The translations under genes and the position numbers were made by a program. Shown here in pieces: positions 19,577-26,874 of a DNA stretch of 64,000 bases. This DNA is from Paenibacillus sp. LHD-117. Lineage in GTDB: Bacteria > Bacillota > Bacilli > Paenibacillales > Paenibacillaceae. How positions within the stretch are numbered: the first letter of the stretch is position 1; the number at the start of each line of letters is the position of its first letter. The notes beneath the pieces were generated by a model, which did no database searches, was not told where the DNA came from, and was given only the letters and a program-made list of their open reading frames with translations. The stretch covers positions 62,001 through 126,000 of the forward strand of contig NZ_JAVFVT010000017.1 in assembly GCF_030929555.1 (NCBI RefSeq), given 5' to 3'.

Positions 19577-19627
19577 TCCCCGCGGACGGGGTCGATAACG
19601 CCAAGCGTCAGACTCCGTTCGCGGGGA
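19577..19627 (-). terminator. Hairpin terminator after the beta-helix gene
   Basis: The TCCCCGCG and CGCGGGGA arms, extended by ACGG/CCGT, form a strong stem about 70 bp after the stop of the beta-helix gene, with ATTTATGTT following on the minus strand. It separates that gene from the Pel operon promoter. Confidence 0.6.
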
Positions 19628-19698
19628 CTTTCGACAAAGACATTCGTTTGTTTATTTAATGAAACGCGCTGCGCCGCCAAAGGACGGCGACAGCCGTT

Positions 19699-22341
19699 TC
19701 ACCTTAGCGTGTAGGAAAGGAGGTTTCCTTCAGCAGGCAGCTGAGTTGCCTTATTATCGTTCAGCAGTACGCCGACCGTGAAGCTGTCTCCCTTCGTTAA
19801 TCCTAGCTGACTGAGCGGAATAGCGGCTTCAACAAGCGATTGGCTGGCCACGTATCGGTTGCTTGATTTCAGATTGATCTCCGACTGCCACTTCCAATTG
19901 GTTCCCTTGCCGGCATAACTGTACATTCTGCCGTTCTCTATCAAATATTCCGCGCCGCTGGCACCCCAGCCCGATGCTTTGTAACCCGTATTCGCGCTGC
20001 CATCCGTACTGAAGTAGATTTGCGTCTTCGACGTCAGCTTGTTACCTTCCACCAGCACATAGAGGTTGTTATCGTCATGGGTCAGCTTTAATCCAGTTGG
20101 GTTGGATATGCCTTCGACGAAGTACTCGACCTCGTTCCAATCGGACGATTTGCCGTCCAACGCAACCTTTGGGGAGGTAGGCGTTGGCGTCGTCATTGAT
20201 CCCGGCACTTGCGCGCTGCCGCTATTCACGCCTGCCAGCTTATTGGCAATCGGAAGCTTATCTTCATGCGAATCCTTCCACACGTATCCGATTCGAATCG
20301 CATCTCCCGTCGTCACGGCCATATCGTTTAACGAAATAGCTGCCTCGACAACGGTCGATGACGCCACGAATTTCCCCGACTTTTTGTAATTCCGAACTTC
20401 CGTCCAGCCCCAATCGGTACCGCCCGAACCGCTATAAGAATATAACACGCCATCTTCCATCAGATAATCGGCACCCGCTCCATTCCAGAACGGCGCTTGG
20501 AAGCCCGTTTTTTCGTTTCCATCCGCATTTAGGTAAAGCTGCCCCTTCTCGCCGAGCAAATAACCCGTCACCAAAACGTAAAGTTCTCCGCCTGACAGCT
20601 TCGCCTTCATCGCCGTGACATTCGAGCTTCCGCTCGCCAAATCCCGTACGGCTGCCCAATCTTCGAAATGGCCGTCAACGACAAAGCCGCCTGTCACAGG
20701 GGCTGCGGGCGCCGGCGTCGATGACCCTGGAGGATGACTCGCCGATGCGGTCTGCCCCGGGGTCGGCTCCGGACTAGGCGTTGGCGCATGTGTCGCCGCC
20801 GGTCCGCCATATTCCGCGGCGCCGATATCGATTCCGAGCCCTTGCCGGCGAGGCGCTCCGTAGTAGTCCGCAGCGGACGAATCGCCGCCCGTCCCCCGGT
20901 CAATCGCCGGCGAGCCTTCCATCAGCGTGATTAAGCCGCCGCTTATGTCCGTTAATCGAGGATCTGCGAACAAGGAATTCGCGTCATGGTTCGTCGCTTT
21001 CTTGTAATCCTCCCACGATGCATAGGACTGTTCTTCCCATTCCCAGTCGTTTTCGTCCATCCCGTCGGTCCGATAATACAGATTAAAGTCGACAATATTG
21101 CCGCCCCCGCTGGCATTGGATTTATGAATCATCGTTTTTTGGGGCTGAGCGTAGATGACATTGTTCACGATCAGGTTATCGAAATTATTTTCCTGCAGCG
21201 TAATTTCTCCATACCCTTGCTTGAGCTGATCATTAAGAAGCAGCGTGTTGTTGCGAATCACGTTATTGGCGGAGCCGCCATTCGTGGACTCGGAGCCTCC
21301 CATAATAATGCCCGCGCCGTCGTTATGGTGGATGTAGTTATTGCGTACCGTCACATGCGCGGTGGTCCGGCCTTCATTCTCGCTGGCAAGCTCGATGCCG
21401 AAGCCGCTGCTATAGACATGGTTGCGCTCAATGACGATATTAGCAGCTCCGTCGGCATAGATGCCTCCGGCGCTATTTGTACCGCCTCCATAGGCGGGGT
21501 TAACCGAAGAGTCGATATTGTAGACCGTATTGTCCACTACGACGCCGTTCCTCGCTTGATCCTGGCAGGGCGAGGAGCAGGCGCCATAGAAACCGGCGAG
21601 ATCGATCCCTATGTTGTTATTGTTATACACGGTATTATGATCGACAGAGAAGCCGTCGACATTGCCACTGACGGTCAGCGACTCGCTCCACCCGAGCGTC
21701 AAATCGTGCACCCGATTGCCGCTCACTCTAATTTGGGACAACGGCGTTAACGCGTCTCCATAGATATGGATGCCGTGCGCATTGCCATCCGGAGACAAGT
21801 TCGCAATATGATGAACGTTATTGTTAAGCAAATGAATATTGGAGCCGCCGCTCTGCACCCTGATGCCGGCGGGATACTCCGAGCTGCTCCCGGACGATAA
21901 ATTGCGGATTTCAAAGCCGTCCACAACTACGTAATTGGCGTTTCGCAGGTGAATCAGACTGCTTTGGCCGCTGCCAACGTCCAGGTTCGCGCCGTCGATT
22001 ACGGGATGCTCGCCGGGATAGGCCTGGAAGGTAATGTATCCTTGAAGCTCCGATCCCGCGGATTTAATCGTAACGAATTCCTCATACACGCCCTCCCGGA
22101 CCAGAACGGTGTTACCCCCGACAAGGGTGTCGGCCGCTTTCTGAATCGTACGCCATGGTAAGTCCAGTGTCCCGGGATTACTGTCGTCTCCCGTCGCGGA
22201 AACATAATAAGTCGCATTAGAGGATTGGCTGGAATACGCGGCAAGGGGCGTGTAGGATACAATAATCATGAGCGCCAGAAGGAGAGCGAAACCAATCTTG
22301 GCATGCTCAAAGGCAAAAACATGTTTCATTCTTTTGCTCAT
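19699..22341 (-). CDS. Secreted right-handed parallel beta-helix protein with two C-terminal beta-sandwich domains
   Basis: The 880-residue protein has an N-terminal signal peptide (IGFALLLALMIIVSYTPLAA). Next comes a DUF1565/pectate-lyase-like parallel beta-helix (about 45-510) that opens with YYVSATGDDSNPGT and has many NNxV/RNNYIHHN coils. A Pro/Thr/Ser linker (about 520-550) follows, then two homologous domains of about 150 residues (about 555-700 and 730-880), each with an opening DG-x(4)-DW, a central LYVLV strand and a YL(M/I)E(D/N)G motif, resembling CBM9/DOMON-type sugar-binding modules. Beta-helix proteins of this type are often polysaccharide lyases, epimerases or adhesins. Its position just upstream of the Pel-type operon suggests it binds or trims that polymer; this is inference. 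Confidence 0.82.
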   Translation of the reverse strand: MSKRMKHVFAFEHAKIGFALLLALMIIVSYTPLAAYSSQSSNATYYVSATGDDSNPGTLDLPWRTIQKAADTLVGGNTVLVREGVYEEFVTIKSAGSELQGYITFQAYPGEHPVIDGANLDVGSGQSSLIHLRNANYVVVDGFEIRNLSSGSSSEYPAGIRVQSGGSNIHLLNNNVHHIANLSPDGNAHGIHIYGDALTPLSQIRVSGNRVHDLTLGWSESLTVSGNVDGFSVDHNTVYNNNNIGIDLAGFYGACSSPCQDQARNGVVVDNTVYNIDSSVNPAYGGGTNSAGGIYADGAANIVIERNHVYSSGFGIELASENEGRTTAHVTVRNNYIHHNDGAGIIMGGSESTNGGSANNVIRNNTLLLNDQLKQGYGEITLQENNFDNLIVNNVIYAQPQKTMIHKSNASGGGNIVDFNLYYRTDGMDENDWEWEEQSYASWEDYKKATNHDANSLFADPRLTDISGGLITLMEGSPAIDRGTGGDSSAADYYGAPRRQGLGIDIGAAEYGGPAATHAPTPSPEPTPGQTASASHPPGSSTPAPAAPVTGGFVVDGHFEDWAAVRDLASGSSNVTAMKAKLSGGELYVLVTGYLLGEKGQLYLNADGNEKTGFQAPFWNGAGADYLMEDGVLYSYSGSGGTDWGWTEVRNYKKSGKFVASSTVVEAAISLNDMAVTTGDAIRIGYVWKDSHEDKLPIANKLAGVNSGSAQVPGSMTTPTPTSPKVALDGKSSDWNEVEYFVEGISNPTGLKLTHDDNNLYVLVEGNKLTSKTQIYFSTDGSANTGYKASGWGASGAEYLIENGRMYSYAGKGTNWKWQSEINLKSSNRYVASQSLVEAAIPLSQLGLTKGDSFTVGVLLNDNKATQLPAEGNLLSYTLR

Positions 22342-22451
22342 CCCCTCTCCCCTTCCATGCAGCTCTTCGTATAGATATTAGCCATATTATAGCAGATCGT
22401 GGACGGAGAACATATCCTGCATTGGTAGGCTGATGACTCGTCCTGACAAGC

Positions 22452-22491
22452 AAGAAGACGCCCTATCGCATTCGCATAGAGACGGCTTCTT
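22452..22491 (-). terminator. Hairpin after the anti-sigma gene
   Basis: AAGAAG arms close a long imperfect stem (CG-rich middle, CTAT/ATAG core) directly after the anti-sigma stop at 22515. The trailing T-rich tract is weak on the minus strand (CTTCTTGCTTGT). Confidence 0.5.
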
Positions 22492-22514
22492 TATTGTTCA
22501 CTTCAGATAGCTGC

Positions 22515-23333
22515 TTACTCCTCTTCCAGCACCTCGAACTGCTCGAGCGTATGATAGAACCTCGATCCATGCCCTTCTGCCGCCTCCAGGAAGTAAGCCG
22601 ACGACAAAATGAAGCTGCCTTGTTTCTTATTGCTGACGACGTACACGTTCGTCACTTTGCTAAGCCGGTCGCTGCCGTCGATGGCGTGGATAAGGTAACC
22701 GTCAACGGGAGCCGTCACGCGTTCGACAGCGTCCACGCGGGCGTATTGCCCTTTCAATTGCTCGGCCAGCTCCGCCGCGAGCTGCTCGGGCAGCACGTCA
22801 ACGTTTTGCTCGATCGTCAGCGACACCTGCGGATACGGCTCCGGAATCGGATCTATCGTCGTAATGACGTCTTTGCTTTCGCCTTCAATGAGCTTATATC
22901 GGTCCTTGTCGTAATAAATCGCGTAGTCGCTCGTCTCGTCGACATGGACTTGGCCATTCGTCTCTTCCTTCTGGCCTTCGACATCGATTTCGATCTTCTT
23001 CTCCGGCTCGAACCAGTGCTTCACGCTGTTCATCATCGCCGTGCCTGCCGGCAGCGACAGGAACACCGTGATGGCTACGGCCGCGGCCGCTACTCCCACC
23101 CAAATTTTCAAGATTCTCATCCCCTGATGTTTGTTCTTGTTGTTCATATTGTTCGCGCGTTGCGGCTTGGCTTCGGGCTCCTGACGCTCGGCAACCATAG
23201 GCTGCGTCCGGTCCGATGTCGCGTCCCCCTGCTCCCGGTCCATCTGGGCTTCCAGCCGCCCCCAAATGTCTTCCTTCCAGTCATCGGGATACTTCGATTG
23301 CTCCATCAATTGGTCTTTAAGCTTTTGATCCAT
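22515..23333 (-). CDS. Putative anti-sigma factor, single-pass membrane protein
   Basis: This 272-residue protein has a charged cytoplasmic N-terminus (about 1-90), one membrane segment (WVGVAAAAVAITVFLSLP, about 97-117) and an extracytoplasmic C-terminal domain. Its start overlaps the ECF sigma gene by 17 bp, the classic sigma/anti-sigma arrangement with translational coupling. No zinc-type HxxxCxxC anti-sigma motif is present, so it would be a non-ZAS membrane anti-sigma; the C-terminal domain is probably the sensor. I do not recognise a named orthologue. Confidence 0.7.
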   Translation of the reverse strand: MDQKLKDQLMEQSKYPDDWKEDIWGRLEAQMDREQGDATSDRTQPMVAERQEPEAKPQRANNMNNKNKHQGMRILKIWVGVAAAAVAITVFLSLPAGTAMMNSVKHWFEPEKKIEIDVEGQKEETNGQVHVDETSDYAIYYDKDRYKLIEGESKDVITTIDPIPEPYPQVSLTIEQNVDVLPEQLAAELAEQLKGQYARVDAVERVTAPVDGYLIHAIDGSDRLSKVTNVYVVSNKKQGSFILSSAYFLEAAEGHGSRFYHTLEQFEVLEEE

Positions 23334-23841
23334 ACGGCTCCCCTCCCAAGCGGTCTCTCATCTTCTCGCGTCCTGCGTGCAGGCGGGACTTGAGTGTGTT
23401 AACGTTCAACTCCAGCATGTCCGCGATCTCTCTCTCCGAATAATCGTGCAAGTATTTCAGGATCAGCGGAATCCGGTACATATCGTTTAAGGACTGCAAC
23501 GCATCGTATAAGTCCAAGCTGGCATCCGGAAGATTCGGCTCCACGCCGATCCGCTCCAGCTGCTCCCCGAACGGCACCACCTTTTTCTCCCGCTCCATCA
23601 CCCTGTAACATTCTCTGAGCAAAATACAATAAAACCATGGCTTAAACGGCTTCGAAGGATCGTATTGCCAGCTGTTGCGGTACACCCGGAGGAACGTCTC
23701 CTGCACCGCGTCCTTGGCCCACTCGCCGTTCTTCGTCACAAGCATCGCCGTCCGCATCGCGTAGTCGAAGTACTCGTCGTACAAGCTCCGGAACGCGTCC
23801 CGGTCTCCCTGCACGATCCGGCCGATGACCTCCTGCTCCAC
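23317..23841 (-). CDS. ECF-type RNA polymerase sigma factor
   Basis: This is a 174-residue ECF sigma factor. The chosen GTG start (23841) is preceded by AGAGG at 8-base spacing; the frame extends three codons further to a GTG that overlaps that site. Region 2 contains DAFRSLYDEYFDYAMRTAM, the helix WAKDAVQETFLRVYRNSWQY and KPWFYCILLREC. Region 4 contains the helix-turn-helix SEREIADMLELNVNTLKSRL. Target promoters are unknown. The divergent TPR gene and the downstream beta-helix and Pel genes are possible regulon members by position only. Confidence 0.88.
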   Translation of the reverse strand: MEQEVIGRIVQGDRDAFRSLYDEYFDYAMRTAMLVTKNGEWAKDAVQETFLRVYRNSWQYDPSKPFKPWFYCILLRECYRVMEREKKVVPFGEQLERIGVEPNLPDASLDLYDALQSLNDMYRIPLILKYLHDYSEREIADMLELNVNTLKSRLHAGREKMRDRLGGEPYGSKA

Positions 23842-24005
23842 ATGAATCACCTCTTTCGTGCTGTTCTATAAGTATTACCCGGGGAATCGGAGGAAAGTTT
23901 GGTGAAATTACATTCCAAAATTTATGAAATTATTTGTATATCATACATCAATGGAAATGATAAAATACACTAGAGTCTATCATAGAAAGCAGGCACTCCT
24001 TCCAT

Positions 24006-24854
24006 ATGACGATGATGAATATCAATGATGTACATAAACGAAAAGCTCAGCAACTCGTGAAATGGAATCGATACGACGACGCGATGAAAGAAGCGCTCGC
24101 CATCATTCAGAACAACCCTGATGATCCCGAGGCATACGCTTTTACTAGCTATATTTCCGTGCAATTCGGACAAAACGACTCCGCGCTTTATTGGGCGGAA
24201 GAGTCTTTGCGACGAGATCCAAACCAAGTGCTGGCAAGGTTCTCCCAAACTGCAGCCTATTTTCAAATGAGGAAGTACAAAAAAGCGCTTGCCGCCATGA
24301 AAGAGGCGCAACGAATTGATCCTTTTGAGCCCTTTTATAATTATATACAGGCTGAAATCTTCATGAAACGCGGCTTCTACGGCAATGCCAGAATAGCGAT
24401 AGTCTCGGCTTTGAAGCTAAATCCATCAAACGCTTATTACTTGGCTAAACTCTCCTATATAGAAGCTGTGATAGGCAATATGGACGTATCCAGGATTCAT
24501 GCTAAGGAATCACTGCGTATGCAACAGGAGTCGGGGAAGAATTTACTAGTGCTTGCCAAGGCTGCTGAACGCAGAGGTGAAAAGAATGATCATGCGCAGC
24601 TTCTGGAACAAGCTATTCGACTTAAACCAGATCATAGCCACATCTTGATCACGTATAAATTGTTCGTAAAAGAAAACCATTGGCTTCTGTTTTTTCACAG
24701 AAAACCAAAACCGTGGCTAGTGGTTTCTATTTGTATAATCTTGTCTTTTGTTAAGTATTGGCTCGGCCTAGCATTTTTCATGCTCTACTTGATTTTCCCT
24801 TTGTTTGTGTTTTTGCTGCCCTTTAAGTTTTTTCACCGAAAGTCAAAACGATAA
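24006..24854 (+). CDS. TPR-repeat protein with C-terminal membrane hairpin
   Basis: This 282-residue protein has about five tetratricopeptide-like repeats (about 5-205; for example NPDDPEAYAFTSYISVQFGQ and KPDHSHILITYK). Two C-terminal hydrophobic segments (VVSICIILSFVKYWLGLAFF and MLYLIFPLFVFLLPF) and a basic tail end it. The start is uncertain: three nearby ATGs exist and no strong Shine-Dalgarno is seen. Codon use is more AT-rich than in the neighbours, which suggests separate ancestry. It is divergent from the sigma gene and its stop lies 22 bp from the 3' end of the group II intron. Function unknown; a membrane-tethered protein scaffold is plausible. Confidence 0.75.
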   Translation: MTMMNINDVHKRKAQQLVKWNRYDDAMKEALAIIQNNPDDPEAYAFTSYISVQFGQNDSALYWAEESLRRDPNQVLARFSQTAAYFQMRKYKKALAAMKEAQRIDPFEPFYNYIQAEIFMKRGFYGNARIAIVSALKLNPSNAYYLAKLSYIEAVIGNMDVSRIHAKESLRMQQESGKNLLVLAKAAERRGEKNDHAQLLEQAIRLKPDHSHILITYKLFVKENHWLLFFHRKPKPWLVVSICIILSFVKYWLGLAFFMLYLIFPLFVFLLPFKFFHRKSKR

Positions 24855-24914
24855 ATATAACCTATCCGCGAGAACAATCGAGTAGGAGGAGGCGGCTAGC
24901 CCCCGTCCTCTCAC

Positions 24915-24946
24915 ACCACCGTACATGCGGGTCCGCATACGGCGGT
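24915..24946 (-). ncRNA. Group II intron domain V
   Basis: ACCGCCGTA and TACGGTGGT form the lower stem with one G-T wobble. A TG bulge on the 3' side and a TGCG-GACC-CGCA cap complete it. The catalytic triad reads CGC, which is characteristic of class C introns. Confidence 0.82.
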
Positions 24947-24955
24947 TCCAAAAGG

Positions 24956-26347
24956 TTAACAAAGCTCCAAATAACGAGAAAGTAAACTCTTCAGCCCTTT
25001 CGCTTCCCAGTAGGAAGTCGGAAGGGCATTGTTTGTGTTTCGAGACATTTCCCATGCCCCTCGCCGCGAATTTGCCATTACGAAACAAGCCCAGTCTGGA
25101 ACGCCGAGCGCACGCAGTTCGCGGATTCGGGTACGTACCCGTTTCCATTGTTTCCAAAGACACATGCGTAGTCTGCGGCGAATCCATTGATCAAATTTCT
25201 CGCAATGGCTCTTGGCGGATGCCAGTCGGAAATAACCCATCCAGCCGATGAGATAGCGGTTGAGTCCGGCGATGCGCATTTCCATAGACATCGAGCGTGT
25301 ACGGTTCGTCAGTTCCTTCACCTTCTCTTTGAAACGTGAGATGGTCTGTGGCGCTAAACGAATCGTCGCCTTCTTGTCCCTTAGGAAACTAAAACCGAGA
25401 AACTTACGGTTCCAGGGTCGATCCACCGCGCTCTTGTCTCGGTTCACTTTCAGTTTTAGCTTTCCTTCTACGAAGCGTGTTACCGAATTCATAACACGTT
25501 CACCTGCACGTTTACTCGCAACGAAGATATTACAATCGTCCGCATAGCGGACGAATCGCAATCCTCGTTCGGTTAGCTCTTTGTCCAAGTCGTCCAGCAG
25601 GATGTTGGCTAACAACGGACTGAGCGGACCACCCTGTGGGGTACCCTCGCCCGTTTTCTCTAACACGCCATTCGCCATGACCCCTGCGTTTAGATAGACA
25701 CGAATGAGTATTAGGACACGCTTGTCCGTCACTTTCCGTGCTACTCTTGCCATGAGCATGTCGTGGTTCACTCGGTCAAAGAACTTCGCTAGGTCCATAT
25801 CTACGACCCATCGAAAGCCTTCCTGGATGTAGTGCTGGGCTTGCTTTACCGCGTCATGCGCTCGCTTCCCAGGGCGAAAGCCGTAGCTATGCCTCGAGAA
25901 GTCCGCATCGAAGATCGGGTTCATCACTTGTAGAAGGGCTTGTTGGAGGAAGCGGTCCATTACGGTCGGGATACCGAGCAGCCTCACCCCACCTCCGGGT
26001 TTGGGGATTTCCACCCGTTTGACGGGCATGGGTCTGTAGGTTCCCGCGAGAAGTTCGGTCTTCACCGTTTCCCAGTGGGTTTTCAGGTAAGCTTGTAGAT
26101 TCGCTACCGTTACACTGTCCACGCCGGGTGCTCCTCGGTTCTGCACCACTCGCTTGTAGGCGAGCCGGAGGTTATCTCCTCTGAGCATTCGCTCCAACAA
26201 GTCGTTATTGACTTCGCGAGAGGAAGGGGCGATTTGTGCCGACGAAGAACTCGGCGCTCCGGCATACCCTGACGGCTTCACCGCTTCTCTTTGCCGCAAG
26301 CTCTCTTGCGAGATATTCTGCTGTCTTTGCTCTTCATGCGAACGCAT
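24956..26347 (-). CDS. ltrA: Group II intron reverse transcriptase/maturase
   Basis: This 463-residue protein starts at ATG 26347 behind AAAGGAGAGAGG. RT blocks are visible: RGAPGVDSV, KPGGGVRLLGIPTVMDRFLQ, RHSYGFRPGKRAHDA, DMDLAKFFDRVNHD, GTPQGGPLSPLLANILLDDL and the active-site YADD. These are followed by a thumb/maturase X domain with NRYLIGWMGYF and a C-terminal DNA-binding region. No HNH endonuclease domain follows, as is usual for class C, which primes from nascent DNA rather than cleaving the second strand. The protein binds and helps splice its own intron and copies it into new sites. Confidence 0.95.
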   Translation of the reverse strand: MRSHEEQRQQNISQESLRQREAVKPSGYAGAPSSSSAQIAPSSREVNNDLLERMLRGDNLRLAYKRVVQNRGAPGVDSVTVANLQAYLKTHWETVKTELLAGTYRPMPVKRVEIPKPGGGVRLLGIPTVMDRFLQQALLQVMNPIFDADFSRHSYGFRPGKRAHDAVKQAQHYIQEGFRWVVDMDLAKFFDRVNHDMLMARVARKVTDKRVLILIRVYLNAGVMANGVLEKTGEGTPQGGPLSPLLANILLDDLDKELTERGLRFVRYADDCNIFVASKRAGERVMNSVTRFVEGKLKLKVNRDKSAVDRPWNRKFLGFSFLRDKKATIRLAPQTISRFKEKVKELTNRTRSMSMEMRIAGLNRYLIGWMGYFRLASAKSHCEKFDQWIRRRLRMCLWKQWKRVRTRIRELRALGVPDWACFVMANSRRGAWEMSRNTNNALPTSYWEAKGLKSLLSRYLELC

Positions 26348-26746
26348 CGGTTTCCTCTCTCCTTTCGGTTCGGCCCTTCCGGTTTCCGGCGTCCCATACT
26401 CCCGTACTATGACCTCTGCTGACTCCTGCGGATTCAGCGCGGCTTCTCAGCCGCGGTTACGAAATGACTTCGCGTATCCCACAGGCCTCCCCAGATAAGA
26501 ACGTCATCTTTCTGCCCGCAGCCACTGGAGTATACAAGGAAAGTCCTTGGCGACTTTGGATTTCGTCATGTTCAGGTGACTCATCCGACTTGCCCTGCCT
26601 CAAATCCAGTTCGTATACCTTGGCTCGTGCATTTGCCTCCAGCTTCCTTCAGATTCTACCTCGCGATAGACACCCTTGCTCTTGGCTAACGGTAGGCGTT
26701 CGTCGGGACTTTCACCCTAGAGATGACGCCCATGCTGGGCGTACCG

Positions 26747-26782
26747 AAAAAGAAGGACAAGGCAAATGAGCCTTGTCCTTCT
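26747..26782 (-). terminator. spoIIE rho-independent terminator (intron target)
   Basis: Perfect 11-bp stem GAAGGACAAGG / CCTTGTCCTTC with a short loop, followed on the minus strand by five Ts. It lies 93 bp after the spoIIE stop; the intron begins two bases past the T-tract. Confidence 0.9.
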
Positions 26783-26874
26783 TCTATCCCAATACCGTCC
26801 AACGCCTCATGCGTATCGCGTTTCTTCATCCCCTTATAAGCCACCCTCCTCCCGGTTTAATGTATCCCCCAAAC

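Larger units (their letters stand above)
24877..26744 (-). mobile_element. Group IIC intron with maturase ORF
   Basis: The element is read on the minus strand. The 5' end GTACGCCCAGCATGGGCG at 26744 is a near-standard group IIC start. The maturase frame lies in domain IV. A domain V hairpin is at 24915-24946 and the 3' end ...CTACTCGAT falls at 24877, ending in AT. The 5' junction lies two bases beyond the T-tract of the spoIIE terminator hairpin, the known target preference of class C introns. Length is about 1868 bp. Domain structure and ORF look intact, so it is probably active or recently mobile. Confidence 0.88.

Noticed and set aside
24956-26347. Retron or diversity-generating retroelement
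   Set aside because: The RT has YADD with a maturase X domain, and the flanks hold group II domain V and intron termini; there is no msr/msd or template-repeat/variable-repeat pair.
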